Source: Clostridia bacterium (lineage in GTDB: Bacteria; Bacillota; Clostridia; Oscillospirales; CAG-272). From it: 62,951 bases of DNA. Every line of letters begins with the position of its first letter. Position 1 is the stretch's first letter. The position numbers and the translations under genes are program-made. This document shows, piece after piece, positions 24,784-33,605 of this stretch. Below the pieces are notes generated by a model. That model was given only the letters and a program-made list of their open reading frames with translations. It was not told where the DNA came from and searched no databases. Where the stretch lies: positions 1 to 62,951 of the forward strand of contig JAFQFR010000030.1 in NCBI GenBank assembly GCA_017398595.1. Reading direction: 5' to 3'.

Positions 24784-25668
24784 TTGAGCACAACACCAAA
24801 AGTGCGTAAAGCGATCATTCCCGCCGCGGGGCTCGGAACCCGCATGCTGCCGATCTCACGGGCAGTTCCCAAGGAAATGCTGCCGATCATGGACTATCCC
24901 GCGATCTATTATTTAGTCAAGGAAGCAGCCGACAGCGGCATCACCGACATTCTCATTATCACGGGCAGAGACAAGGATGCCATGGAAGAATTTTTCGATT
25001 ATTCGCCCGAATACGACGCGGTGCTCACCGCAAAAGGCAAAAGCGACGAGCTCGCGGCACTGCACGCCGTCTGCGACCTTGCCAATGTTTATTTCCTGCG
25101 GCAAAAACAGCCGAAGGGTCTCGGGCACGCGGTACTGCGCGCCAAGGACTTTGTCGGAGACGAGCCGTTCGCCATTCTCTACGGCGATGACATCATCTTC
25201 TCAGAGAAGCCCGTCGTCCGCCAGCTGATCGACACCTACGAAAAATACGGCAGAGCGACCGTCGGCGTCAAAGAAGTCGAAAAAGAGCTGCTGCCGAAAT
25301 ACTGCTCGATGAAAGCGGCGCCGATCGAGGGCAGCGCGGACGAGTTTTTCGTCGATGACATGATCGAAAAACCCGCGCCGGGCAAGGAATTTTCCAACCT
25401 TGCGATCCTCGGCAGAGTGCTGCTCACGCCCGAGATCTTCCCCATTCTCGAAAATACCGCGCCGGGCGCGGGCGGGGAGATCCAGCTCACCGACGCAATG
25501 GCGGTGTATGCGCGCACGCGCGGCGTCACTGCCAAGATCTTTGCGGGGGACCGCTACGACATCGGCTCCAAGCTCGGCTTTGCCACGGCGAACTTCGTCA
25601 AGGCGCTCGAGCACCCCGAGACCAAAGAAGCATTTGCAAAATTCGTACAGGAATATCTGAAAGGATAA
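24784..25668 (+). CDS. galU: UTP-glucose-1-phosphate uridylyltransferase
   Basis: A 294-residue cytoplasmic enzyme making UDP-glucose for glycolipids and wall glycans. The nucleotide-binding motif AIIPAAGLGTRMLP is at the N-terminus, followed by VPKEMLPIMDYPAIYYLVKE, YGDDIIF with the metal Asp, and the C-terminal GEIQLTDAM and YDIGSKLGF. The length matches GtaB/GalU. Two TTG codons are possible. TTG 24778 is only one base from GGGAGG, so TTG 24784 (MSTTPKVRKA) with seven-base spacing is preferred. It leads a cluster with the phosphatase, rimI and tsaD. Confidence 0.93.
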   Translation: MSTTPKVRKAIIPAAGLGTRMLPISRAVPKEMLPIMDYPAIYYLVKEAADSGITDILIITGRDKDAMEEFFDYSPEYDAVLTAKGKSDELAALHAVCDLANVYFLRQKQPKGLGHAVLRAKDFVGDEPFAILYGDDIIFSEKPVVRQLIDTYEKYGRATVGVKEVEKELLPKYCSMKAAPIEGSADEFFVDDMIEKPAPGKEFSNLAILGRVLLTPEIFPILENTAPGAGGEIQLTDAMAVYARTRGVTAKIFAGDRYDIGSKLGFATANFVKALEHPETKEAFAKFVQEYLKG

Positions 25669-25683
25669 GGTGACGGAAAAACC

Positions 25684-26193
25684 ATGCAAACCGAGGAGAT
25701 CACCTTTGCATTAAAAGACGAGCGCACCAAGGAGATCCGTGTATACTGCTTCGTCTGCACGGGCAACACCTGCCGCTCGCCGATGGCTGCCGCACTGCTG
25801 AACCACTACGGCGCGGCGCACGGCATCTTCGCATGCAGCCGCGGCATCGCGGCGATCCCCGGCATGCCCATCAGCGAAAACGCCGTAAAGGCGCTTACGT
25901 CCGAGGGCATTCTGCCCGAGGGACGCAACGACTACACGCGCCACCGCGCGGTGCAGTTTCAAAAAGAAGATTTTGACATGTGCGACGGCGTGTTTGCTAT
26001 CTCGCCCTCGCATGCACAGGCGCTGATGATGGCATTTCCCGAATATGCGGGCAAGATCCGCGTGCTCGGCGACATCTCCGACCCCTTCGGCGGAGATGAA
26101 AAGACCTACAAGGACTGCCTTGCCGACATTCGCGCGGCGCTGGCGGTGCATTTCCCCTATTTGTTTACAAATGATGCAAATTCGGAGAGCTGA
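25684..26193 (+). CDS. Low-molecular-weight phosphatase, YwlE-like
   Basis: A 169-residue cytoplasmic phosphatase. The catalytic P-loop CTGNTCRSPMAAALL is at about 25-39; the Thr in CTGNTCRS is the residue associated with protein-arginine phosphatases such as YwlE, rather than tyrosine phosphatases. The general acid Asp is in DISDPFGG. An N-terminal extension of about 18 residues precedes the usual start. It lies 15 nt after galU. The preferred substrate, phosphoarginine or phosphotyrosine, is inferred from one residue. Confidence 0.85.
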   Translation: MQTEEITFALKDERTKEIRVYCFVCTGNTCRSPMAAALLNHYGAAHGIFACSRGIAAIPGMPISENAVKALTSEGILPEGRNDYTRHRAVQFQKEDFDMCDGVFAISPSHAQALMMAFPEYAGKIRVLGDISDPFGGDEKTYKDCLADIRAALAVHFPYLFTNDANSES

Positions 26194-26605
26194 GCGCGGC
26201 GACCTCGCGTTTATCGCGGCGCTTGAGAAAGAAACCTTTTCCCTGCCGCAGTCGGAAGCGGCATTCGCCGACATGCTCGGCAAAGAGGACCGCATCCTGC
26301 TCGTCGCCGAGCAACACGGCGCGCCGATCGGCTATGTCTGCGCATACACGGTCTGCCGCGAGAGCGACATTCTCACGGTTGCGGTCGCACCGGCGGCACG
26401 GCGCTGCGGCGCGGGACGCGCACTGCTCGAAGCGCTGATCGAAGTGCTGACAGGCGACAGCGATGCGATCTTTTTAGAGGTGCGGCAGAGTAACGTCCCC
26501 GCCCGCGCACTCTATGCGTCGATGGGCTTTTGCGAGGTCGGCGTGCGCCGCGGCTACTATCAACATCCCAAAGAGGACGCTGTCCTCTACAAGAAAGAAA
26601 TTTGA
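26171..26605 (+). CDS. rimI: Ribosomal-protein-alanine N-acetyltransferase
   Basis: A 144-residue GNAT enzyme that acetylates the N-terminus of ribosomal protein S18 in its namesake. The acetyl-CoA loop reads VAVAPAARRCGAGRALLEAL, followed by FLEVRQSNVPARALYASMGF and GVRRGYY near the end, the RimI signature. Two adjacent ATGs (26171, 26174) lie inside the end of the phosphatase gene, a 23-nt overlap. No clear ribosome-binding site is visible, so coupling is likely. rimI next to tsaD is a common arrangement in Firmicutes. Confidence 0.9.
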   Translation: MMQIRRAERGDLAFIAALEKETFSLPQSEAAFADMLGKEDRILLVAEQHGAPIGYVCAYTVCRESDILTVAVAPAARRCGAGRALLEALIEVLTGDSDAIFLEVRQSNVPARALYASMGFCEVGVRRGYYQHPKEDAVLYKKEI

Positions 26606-26613
26606 GGAATCGT

Positions 26614-27615
26614 ATGTATATACTTGGTTTGGAAAGCTCCTGCGATGAGACCAGCGCGGCGATCGTGGAGATGAGCGAGGGCAAGCGGCGCATCTGTGCC
26701 AACATCATTGCCTCGCAGATCGACATTCACCGCCTGTACGGCGGCGTCGTCCCCGAGATCGCGGGCAGAGCACATATCGAAGCGGTCACGCGCATCACGC
26801 ATGAAGCGCTCGACACGGCGGGGCTGACGCTCCGTGACATCGGGCTGTGCGCCGTGACTTCGCACCCCGGACTGATCGGTGCGCTGCTGGTGGGCGTCAA
26901 CTTCGGCAAGTCGCTCGCCTTTGCAAACAACATTCCGCTGGTGGGCGTGGATCATGTGCGCGGGCACATTGCCGCGGCGTATCTCGAATATCCCGACCTC
27001 GTGCCGCCCTTCCTCGGCGTGGTGCTCTCGGGCGGACATACGTCCTTTTACATCGTGCGCGATTACACCGACTTTGAAGAGATCGGCGCAACGCGCGACG
27101 ACGCCGCGGGCGAAGCCTTTGACAAGATCGGCCGCGTGATCGGTCTGCCCTACCCGGGCGGCGCGGCACTGGACAAGCTGGCATACGAGGGCGACAAAAA
27201 AGCATACAAGCTGCCGTCCCCCGCACTCGCGGGCGACACGCTGGACTTCTCCTTCTCGGGACTCAAGACGGCGGCGCTCAACTGCATCCACAACGCCGAG
27301 CAAAAGGGCGAAGAGATCCACCGCGCAGACCTTGCGGCATCGTTCACGGGTGTGATCGCGGACGGCTTTGCCGCAAAGCTGAAAATGGCGCTGAAGCAGA
27401 CAGGCATCAAGACCGTAGTGCTGGCGGGCGGCGTGAGTGCGAACTCGCATCTGCGCGCGGCGGCGCAAGCCGTTTGCGACAAGCGCGGTGTACGCCTGTG
27501 TCTGCCGCCGCTCTCGCTGTGCGGCGACAACGCGGCTATGATCGCAGCGCAAGGGTACTACGAATTTCTTGCAGGTCAGCGCGACGGCACAGACCTCAAT
27601 GCATCAGCGGTGTGA
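26614..27615 (+). CDS. tsaD: tRNA threonylcarbamoyltransferase subunit TsaD
   Basis: A 333-residue ASKHA-fold enzyme transferring threonylcarbamoyl to A37 of ANN-decoding tRNAs. The start LGLESSCDETSAAIV, metal-binding HVRGHIAA (canonical H-x3-H), VLSGGHTSFYIV, GEAFDKIGRVIGLPYPGG and the terminal LCGDNAAMIAAQG are all present. ATG 26614 follows GAGGA. The frame is open upstream through rimI without ribosome-binding sites. tsaB and tsaE are not in the window. Confidence 0.96.
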   Translation: MYILGLESSCDETSAAIVEMSEGKRRICANIIASQIDIHRLYGGVVPEIAGRAHIEAVTRITHEALDTAGLTLRDIGLCAVTSHPGLIGALLVGVNFGKSLAFANNIPLVGVDHVRGHIAAAYLEYPDLVPPFLGVVLSGGHTSFYIVRDYTDFEEIGATRDDAAGEAFDKIGRVIGLPYPGGAALDKLAYEGDKKAYKLPSPALAGDTLDFSFSGLKTAALNCIHNAEQKGEEIHRADLAASFTGVIADGFAAKLKMALKQTGIKTVVLAGGVSANSHLRAAAQAVCDKRGVRLCLPPLSLCGDNAAMIAAQGYYEFLAGQRDGTDLNASAV

Positions 27616-27649
27616 AAAGTTAGTTTAGCAACATAACGCCACCCATGGT

Positions 27650-27778
27650 GGCTACCCCTCATCAGTCACCTGTCGGTGACAGCTTCTCCCAAGGGAGAAG
27701 CCAAAGTTGTGCTACAATTCAGCCTTCCCCCTTGGGGGAAGGTGCCGATGAAATCGGCGGATGAGGGGTAGCCGCAGA
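27650..27778. repeat. Full-length dispersed palindromic element
   Basis: GGTGGCTACCCCTCATCAGTCACC...GACAGCTTCTCCCAAGGGAGAAGCC on the left is opposed by GCCTTCCCCCTTGGGGGAAGGTGCC...GGCGGATGAGGGGTAGCC on the right. The outer arms are inverted repeats of each other. Non-coding. Confidence 0.8.
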
Positions 27779-27861
27779 GCGGCGTTCCTATCACAAACGC
27801 ACATCCCTTTAAACTACATCAAAAAACATTTGCGGATCGACTGAGAAAGGATGGTCTTAAA

Positions 27862-28542
27862 ATGGAAGATTTAGAAAAGAGCAGAGAAAAAGCGGCGAAT
27901 TACCGCATTTCCTCTGCCGTGATCAAACGCTTACCCCGATATTTCCGCTATCTGCGGGAACTGCTCGAGGCGGGCAGAATGCGCATCAGCTCGGGCGAGC
28001 TCTCGAAGATGATGCATGTGACCGCGTCGCAGATCCGTCAGGATCTCAACTGCTTCGGCGGGTTCGGACAGCAGGGATACGGCTACAACGTCAAGTATCT
28101 CTACTCCAAGATCAGCGAGATCCTCGGCGTGGAGGAGCACTATCGTGCGGTCATCATCGGCGCGGGACACCTCGGGCTTGCCCTTGTGGGCAGCCCCATG
28201 TTTTCCAAGCGCGGCGTGACGCTCACGGCGCTGTTCGACAATTCCCCCGACCTTGTCGGTAAGGAATACGGCTCCCTGCATATCTACGATATTGCCGAGC
28301 TGGATACATATATTAAAAGAAACAACATCGACATTGCGGTGCTCACCCTGCCCCGCATGTACGCCAAAGAAACGGCAGAGCGCCTTGCCTCGCTCGGCAT
28401 CCGCGGCATCTGGAACTTCACCAACGTGGAGCTGGATCTCGAGGAGCTGGGCATCACGGTGCAGAACGTACACATCGGCGACTCGCTGATGCAGCTGACC
28501 TACCGCGTACACAATGCCGACGAGATCGAGGATACCGAATGA
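27862..28542 (+). CDS. rex: Redox-sensing transcriptional repressor Rex
   Basis: A 226-residue NADH/NAD sensor that represses fermentation and NADH-oxidising genes. The N-terminal winged helix (ISSAVIKRLPRYFRYLREL, then VTASQIRQDLNCFGGFGQQGYGYNV) is followed by a Rossmann fold with GAGHLGLALV and a C-terminal swapped helix. The N-terminus is about 10 residues longer than usual. AAAGGA precedes the ATG. Its stop overlaps the DnaD-domain gene as ATGA, placing replication loaders under the same promoter. Confidence 0.95.
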   Translation: MEDLEKSREKAANYRISSAVIKRLPRYFRYLRELLEAGRMRISSGELSKMMHVTASQIRQDLNCFGGFGQQGYGYNVKYLYSKISEILGVEEHYRAVIIGAGHLGLALVGSPMFSKRGVTLTALFDNSPDLVGKEYGSLHIYDIAELDTYIKRNNIDIAVLTLPRMYAKETAERLASLGIRGIWNFTNVELDLEELGITVQNVHIGDSLMQLTYRVHNADEIEDTE

Positions 28543-29504
28543 AACTGCATTTCACCAAGGAGGAGCAGCCGCTCACCCTGCCGAGCAGCTGTCTTGCCCT
28601 GCTGACCGACGCCGACGCCGCCGACCTGCGCGTGCTGCTGCACATCGCGGCGTGCGAAGCGAGGGGCGAAGTCTTTGACGCGGCGACGGCAGCCGAGACG
28701 TTGCAGCTCGGCGAGGGCGAAGTGCGTTCCTCGGTCAAGTTCTGGCGGGGCGCGGGCGTGGTCAAGGCACAGACCGCCAAGAGCGGCAGCGCCAAAAAGC
28801 CCGCCGAGAAAAAGCCACTGCGCGAAAAGCGTGCGACGCGGCTGAACACCGACGAGCTCTGCAGGATCGCCGAAACCGACAGCGAATTTACCGCGCTGCT
28901 CGACATGGCACAGCAGACGGCGGGCTGGATCTTCAACACGGGCGAGATCGAGATCATCGCGCGCCTGTACTCCGAGCTGAAGCTCTCGGGCGAGTACATT
29001 TTAGCGATGATCGGCTGTTTCGTCTGCCGCCGCGAAAAGCCGCTGCGCTATATGGAAGCGGTCGCCTACAAATACGCGGAAAAAGGCATCACCACCGCCG
29101 AAGCGCTGGAAGAAAAGCTCCGCTGGCTCGAACGCTTTGAGGGGCGGGCGGGCAAGATCCGCCAGATGTTCGGCATCGGCGGACGGGATCTGACCGAAAA
29201 GGAAGAGGAACACCTCACCGACTGGTTTGACAAATACAACTTCGACGACGACGTGATCCGCCTTGCCTACGAAAAGACGGTCAACAACACGGGAAAAGCG
29301 TCGATCAACTATGCGGGCAGCATCCTGAAAGCCTGGTATGAAGAGGGCGTGAAGACCGTCCGCGATGTAGAAGCAAAAACGAAAAAAACGCCCGCAAAAC
29401 GGGCAGACAACAAAAAGAAAAGCGACATCGCCACGCAGAGCTTTGACGTGGACGACGCCTTTCAAAAAGCTCTGGAACGTTCTTACAGCGAGGAAAAGAA
29501 ATGA
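28539..29504 (+). CDS. DnaD/DnaB-domain replication initiation protein
   Basis: A 321-residue protein with an N-terminal winged-helix-like region (to about 70), a basic linker, and two DnaB_2/DnaD-type helical repeats. The first is around 105-190 (FNTGEIEIIARLYSELKLSG, RYMEAVAYKYAEKGI). The second is around 220-275 (LTEKEEEHLTDWFDKYNFDD, then ASINYAGSILKAWYEEG with the DnaD YxxxI-type motif). Such proteins help load the replicative helicase at origins. It overlaps rex and the loader ATPase by four bases on each side. Confidence 0.88.
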   Translation: MKLHFTKEEQPLTLPSSCLALLTDADAADLRVLLHIAACEARGEVFDAATAAETLQLGEGEVRSSVKFWRGAGVVKAQTAKSGSAKKPAEKKPLREKRATRLNTDELCRIAETDSEFTALLDMAQQTAGWIFNTGEIEIIARLYSELKLSGEYILAMIGCFVCRREKPLRYMEAVAYKYAEKGITTAEALEEKLRWLERFEGRAGKIRQMFGIGGRDLTEKEEEHLTDWFDKYNFDDDVIRLAYEKTVNNTGKASINYAGSILKAWYEEGVKTVRDVEAKTKKTPAKRADNKKKSDIATQSFDVDDAFQKALERSYSEEKK

Positions 29505-30448
29505 GTTTCAACAGCAAAAATTATTACGAGCTGCGCGAAGCGTTTGAGAAAAAGCATCTCGCCGCCGCCGAGCGCGCCGAGGCGCGGCGCACGGCACTGG
29601 CGGGCAAGATCGACGGTCTCTCGGAGATCGACGACGCGCTGAGCAGCACGGCGGCACGCATCATGAGCGCGGCATTTGCCGGCAAAGAAGGCCTCGGTGA
29701 CCGCATTGCCGGGATCCGCCGCGAGACCGAGGAGCTGCGCGCGGCGCGCGCGGCACTGCTCGAGGCGCACGGCTACCCCGCCGACTACACCGACGTGCAC
29801 TACGACTGCGAAAAGTGCAAGGATCTCGGCTTTGTCGAGACCAAGATGTGCGAATGTTTCAAGCGCGCACTGGTCCTGCGCGGCTACGAGACCTCGGGAC
29901 TCGGTGCGCTGATCGGCAAGCAGACCTTTGACAACTACTCGCTGGACTACTTTGCGGGCGAGGACCGCGAGCGCATGCGGCAGAATTTTGCAAAGATCCG
30001 CTCCTATGCCGAAAACTTCTCGAAAAGCAGCGATTCGCTGCTCTTGATGGGCGGCACGGGACTCGGCAAAACGCATCTTTCCAGCGCCCTTGCCAAAGTG
30101 GTGATCGACCGCGGATTTGACGTGCTGTACACCTCGGTTTTGAATATGATCGCGGAATTTGAGAAAGCTAAATTCCGTGGGGAGCAGGACGACACCGACC
30201 GCTATTTTTCGGCGGAGCTGCTGATCGTGGACGATCTCGGCACCGAGCTCGGCGGCAGTTTTACCGAATCCTGCCTTTACAATGTCATCGACACGCGCAT
30301 CTGCAAGGGTCTGCCCACCGTCATCAGCACCAATCTCACGGCGGCGCAGCTCTCCGAGCGCTACACGGGCAGACTGTTCAGCCGTCTGCTCGGCGTGTAC
30401 AAGCCGCTGCTGTTCTGCGGCAGAGATGTGCGTTTTGAAAAGAAATAA
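29501..30448 (+). CDS. DnaC/DnaI-like helicase loader ATPase
   Basis: A 315-residue AAA+ ATPase. A coiled N-terminal region (1-95) and a four-Cys zinc motif (CEKCKDLGFVETKMCEC, about 102-118) precede the ATPase, as in Bacillus DnaI. Walker A GGTGLGKTHLS is near 184, Walker B LLIVDDLGTE, and sensor-1 VISTNL. It loads DnaB-type helicase together with the DnaD-domain partner encoded immediately upstream. The pairing distinguishes it from transposon IstB. Confidence 0.9.
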   Translation: MSFNSKNYYELREAFEKKHLAAAERAEARRTALAGKIDGLSEIDDALSSTAARIMSAAFAGKEGLGDRIAGIRRETEELRAARAALLEAHGYPADYTDVHYDCEKCKDLGFVETKMCECFKRALVLRGYETSGLGALIGKQTFDNYSLDYFAGEDRERMRQNFAKIRSYAENFSKSSDSLLLMGGTGLGKTHLSSALAKVVIDRGFDVLYTSVLNMIAEFEKAKFRGEQDDTDRYFSAELLIVDDLGTELGGSFTESCLYNVIDTRICKGLPTVISTNLTAAQLSERYTGRLFSRLLGVYKPLLFCGRDVRFEKK

Positions 30449-30454
30449 ATCATT

Positions 30455-30650
30455 CCCGCCCGAGATCCCTCGACGATGCTCGGGATGACAAGGGCGGGGG
30501 TGCATCATCGAACCGTGGCAAACGGACAGTCGAGGACGCAATGCGACCGCAGGTCGCTATGTCCCTACAGGCGAGTGCGTTGCCATTACGATGTGCGTTA
30601 TTGGTGCCTACCCATCGTAGGGGAGGCGTTTCGCCTCCCGCATATACGGC
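30455..30650. repeat. Two dispersed repeat fragments
   Basis: CCCGAGATCCCTCGACGATGCTCGGGATGACA (fragment of the CTCAGAATGAC-type family) is followed by CAATGCGACCGCAGGTCGC and CGTAGGGGAGGCGTTTCGCCTCCCG (30617-30641). No gene is seen in this gap. Confidence 0.6.
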
Positions 30651-30684
30651 ACCAAACCGTTACAAAAACCACGAAAGGAACTCT

Positions 30685-32625
30685 ATGAAAGACGGATTTA
30701 TCAAGGTCGCGGCGTACAGCCCGCGCGTGGCGGTCGGCGATCCCGCTGCCAATGCGCAGACAGCGATCGAGGCGATACGCCGTGCGGACGGCGAGGGCGC
30801 AAAACTCCTGGTTTTGCCCGAGCTGTTTCTCAGCGGCTACACCTGCGCCGACCTGTTTTTTCAAACCAAGCTGCAGCGCGAGTGCGTGAGGGCGCTCGAG
30901 ACCGTGCTTGCCGCCACCGCCGACTGCGGCGTGATGGCGGTGCTCGGACTGCCGCTTGCCTTCGGCAATCGCCTGTACAACTGCGCGGCGGTGCTTTACC
31001 GTGGCGAGCTGCTCGGCGTGGTGCCGAAAACCAACATTCCCGATTACAACGAATTCTACGAGGGGCGCCACTTTGCCGCAGCGCCGAGCGAAAACTACGC
31101 GATCACGCTCTGCGGATTCGATGTGCTCTTCGGCGTAAAGCAGATCTTTTCCCTTAGCGGCATCCCGCAGTTTAAACTGGCGGTGGAGATCTGCGAGGAT
31201 CTGTGGGTGACCGTGCCGCCCTCGGCGGCGCACGCCGCGGCGGGTGCAACCGTTGTGGCAAACCTCTCGGCGTCGAGCGCCGTGATCGGCAAGAGCGAAT
31301 ACCGCCGCCTGCTCGTCACCTCGCAGTCGGCAAGATGCGTCTGCGGCTATGTATATGCCACGGCTGCCGCGGGCGAATCGTCCACCGACCTCGTCTTTTC
31401 GGGCAACAACATGATCGCCGAGGACGGCGCGGTGCTTGCCGAGAGCCGTCCGTTTGCCCCCGACAACTTTCTGTGCACCGAGATCGACTGCGAAAAGCTG
31501 GTCGGCGAACGCATCAAGCAAAACACGTTCGGCGCCTTTGACGCCGAGGGATACGCCTACATCGAGTGCGCATGCGAAACAGAGGAAACGAAGCTCACCC
31601 GCTTTGTGGACAAGCACCCGTTCGTCCCCGCAAGCAAGGATGAAAAGGACTGCCGCTGTGACCTGATCCTCGATATTCAGGCGCACGGACTCGCCCGCCG
31701 CATGGAAGCGGCGTATGCAAAAACCTTAGTCATCGGCATCTCGGGCGGTCTCGATTCCTGCCTGGCACTGCTGGTCGCCGTGCGCGCGTGCGAGCTGCTC
31801 GGACGTCCCATGACCGACATTCATGCGGTCACGATGCCCTGCTTCGGTACGACCAAGCGTACCCGCTCCAATGCCGAGATTCTCTGCCGTGCGCTCGGCA
31901 CGACGTTTGCAGAGATCGACATCAAGGCAGCGGTGGATCAGCACTTTTCTGACATCGGACAAGACCCCGAAAAGCACGACGTTACCTATGAAAACAGCCA
32001 GGCGCGCGAGCGCACGCAGATCCTCATGGACATTGCCAACAAGGAAAACGGCATGGTCGTCGGCACGGGCGACCTCTCCGAGCTGGCGCTCGGCTTTGCC
32101 ACCTACAACGGCGATCACATGTCGATGTACGGCGTGAACGCCTCGGTGCCGAAAACGCTGGTGCGCCACATCGTCTGCCGCTCGGCGGAAAAGTACGAGG
32201 CGGCAGGCAAAGAGGAGCTTGCGGCGGCGCTGTACGACATTTACAACACGCCCGTCAGCCCCGAGCTGCTCCCGCCGAAAGACGGCGAGATTGCACAAGT
32301 AACCGAGGACATCGTCGGCCCCTACGAGCTGCACGACTTCTTCCTCTATCATTTCGTGCGCTTCGGCGCACGCCCGCGTAAGATCTTCCGACTGGCATGC
32401 TATGCATTTGCCGGCGAGTACGACGCGGCGACGATCGCAAAATGGCTCTCCATGTTCGTCCGCCGCTTCTTCGCCCAACAGTTCAAGCGATCCTGTCTGC
32501 CCGACGGCCCCAAAGTCGGCACCGTATCGCTGTCCCCGCGCAGTGACTTCCGCATGCCCAGTGACGCTTCTTCCGCCGCCTTCAAAAAAGAAGCGGAAGA
32601 AATTTTAGAAGAAATGAAACAATGA
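30685..32625 (+). CDS. nadE: Glutamine-dependent NAD synthetase
   Basis: A 646-residue two-domain enzyme amidating nicotinate adenine dinucleotide. The N-terminal nitrilase-type glutaminase (1-about 270) has catalytic Glu in LVLPELFLSG, Lys in VVPKTNIPDYNEFYEG and Cys in EICEDLW. The C-terminal synthetase (about 340-646) has the PP-loop ISGGLDSCLAL, ENSQARERTQILMDIAN and GTGDLSELALGF. The length fits the bacterial fused form. GAAAGGA selects ATG 30685; the open frame upstream is repeat DNA. Confidence 0.96.
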   Translation: MKDGFIKVAAYSPRVAVGDPAANAQTAIEAIRRADGEGAKLLVLPELFLSGYTCADLFFQTKLQRECVRALETVLAATADCGVMAVLGLPLAFGNRLYNCAAVLYRGELLGVVPKTNIPDYNEFYEGRHFAAAPSENYAITLCGFDVLFGVKQIFSLSGIPQFKLAVEICEDLWVTVPPSAAHAAAGATVVANLSASSAVIGKSEYRRLLVTSQSARCVCGYVYATAAAGESSTDLVFSGNNMIAEDGAVLAESRPFAPDNFLCTEIDCEKLVGERIKQNTFGAFDAEGYAYIECACETEETKLTRFVDKHPFVPASKDEKDCRCDLILDIQAHGLARRMEAAYAKTLVIGISGGLDSCLALLVAVRACELLGRPMTDIHAVTMPCFGTTKRTRSNAEILCRALGTTFAEIDIKAAVDQHFSDIGQDPEKHDVTYENSQARERTQILMDIANKENGMVVGTGDLSELALGFATYNGDHMSMYGVNASVPKTLVRHIVCRSAEKYEAAGKEELAAALYDIYNTPVSPELLPPKDGEIAQVTEDIVGPYELHDFFLYHFVRFGARPRKIFRLACYAFAGEYDAATIAKWLSMFVRRFFAQQFKRSCLPDGPKVGTVSLSPRSDFRMPSDASSAAFKKEAEEILEEMKQ

Positions 32626-32645
32626 AGTATCGGCTATGCGCAGAC

Positions 32646-32810
32646 CAAGGCTCCCTTGCCTAAAGGGAGCTGTCGCCGAACGGCGACTGAGGGATATATT
32701 CCAAAGAAAACTAACTTTTAAATTCATGCTGATTTTTAAGAATTAGTTCATTGAAGAATGTATCCCTCCGACGGCTACGCCGCCACCTCCCTTTAGGCAA
32801 GGGAGGCATA
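32646..32810. repeat. Full-length dispersed element, TCCCTTG variant
   Basis: GGCTCCCTTGCCTAAAGGGAGCTGTCGCCG...CGACTGAGGGAT on the left is opposed by ATCCCTCCGACGGC...GCCACCTCCCTTTAGGCAAGGGAGGC on the right around an AT-rich core. The architecture equals that at 40706-40857. Confidence 0.8.
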
Positions 32811-32850
32811 TAAAGCAATTACCTTTTCTTTCATTATCAACCCAAAACTT

Positions 32851-32945
32851 TACACAGAGTAGAGCGACGCGCGTGAAGTGCCGTTTTGACGGGGAGTTGC
32901 AAAACGGACGAAGGCTTTTGCCGCGGTGCGCCGCCCGCATCCCGC
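32851..32945 (+). promoter_or_regulatory. Tetrahydrofolate (THF) riboswitch
   Basis: The conserved core of the THF aptamer is readable: AGAGTAG, GCGCGTGAAGTGCC, GGGGAGTTG, GACGAAGGC, GCCGCGGTGCGCC and GCATCCCGC. It sits 130 nt ahead of a folate transporter gene and folC, exactly where this riboswitch class occurs. A terminator follows at 33003-33030, so folate probably promotes premature termination. No strong promoter is evident just upstream. Confidence 0.85.
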
Positions 32946-33002
32946 TGTTAACCTCGTACTAAGGATTTTTTCGCAAGTACCACAGATTAACAAAGAGGAA
33001 CG

Positions 33003-33030
33003 GGCGGACTGTCTATGTCCGCCTGTTTTT
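33003..33030 (+). terminator. Riboswitch expression-platform terminator
   Basis: The stem GGCGGAC/GTCCGCC (33003-33009 with 33017-33023) is followed by TGTTTTT, between the THF aptamer and folT. Confidence 0.7.
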
Positions 33031-33071
33031 GTGTGAAGCAAACCTTTATGATTTTTATTTAGGAGGCTTCC

Positions 33072-33587
33072 ATGAAACATTCTTTTTCCATCTCTTTAAA
33101 ACTGCTCACCCGTATCGCCCTGCTGGCGGCGATCAGCCTGATCCTCGGCAAGTTCCTCAGCTTCAAGCTCGAACCCTGGGGACGTATCAGTCTGGAAAAT
33201 CTCAGCGTGCTGCTCTGCGGCTACCTCTACGGGCCGCTGGCGGGCGCACTCTGCGGCGCGGTCGGCGACCTCGTCGGCTGTCTTGCCTACGGGTACTCGA
33301 TCAACCCGATCATCACGCTGGGCGCGGCGTCCATCGGCACGATGGCGGGGCTCTTCGGTATGCACGGCGCTCTGCAAAAGCCGCGGCTGTGGCTGTCGGT
33401 GGCATCGGCGCACCTGGTCGGCTCGCTTGTGATCAAGAGCATCGGCATCTACATCTTTTACGCAACGCCGCTGCCCACGCTGGCACTGCGCATCCCGATC
33501 TATCTCATCACGGGCACGATCGAATTTACCATTCTGTACCTGTTGCTGAAAAACAAAGGTCTGCGAAAAATCATGTGTGAATTGTAA
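33072..33587 (+). CDS. folT: Folate ECF-transporter substrate-binding subunit FolT
   Basis: A 171-residue integral membrane S-component with about six hydrophobic helices, for example LTRIALLAAISLILGKFLS and LYGPLAGALCGAVGDLVGCL. The PLAGALCGAVGDLVG motif and general ECF S-component length agree, and the THF riboswitch plus downstream folC identify folate as substrate. It would work with the shared EcfA/EcfA'/EcfT module encoded elsewhere. AGGAGG precedes the ATG. Confidence 0.9.
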   Translation: MKHSFSISLKLLTRIALLAAISLILGKFLSFKLEPWGRISLENLSVLLCGYLYGPLAGALCGAVGDLVGCLAYGYSINPIITLGAASIGTMAGLFGMHGALQKPRLWLSVASAHLVGSLVIKSIGIYIFYATPLPTLALRIPIYLITGTIEFTILYLLLKNKGLRKIMCEL

Positions 33588-33605
33588 CTGTAAAGGAATA
33601 CCGCT

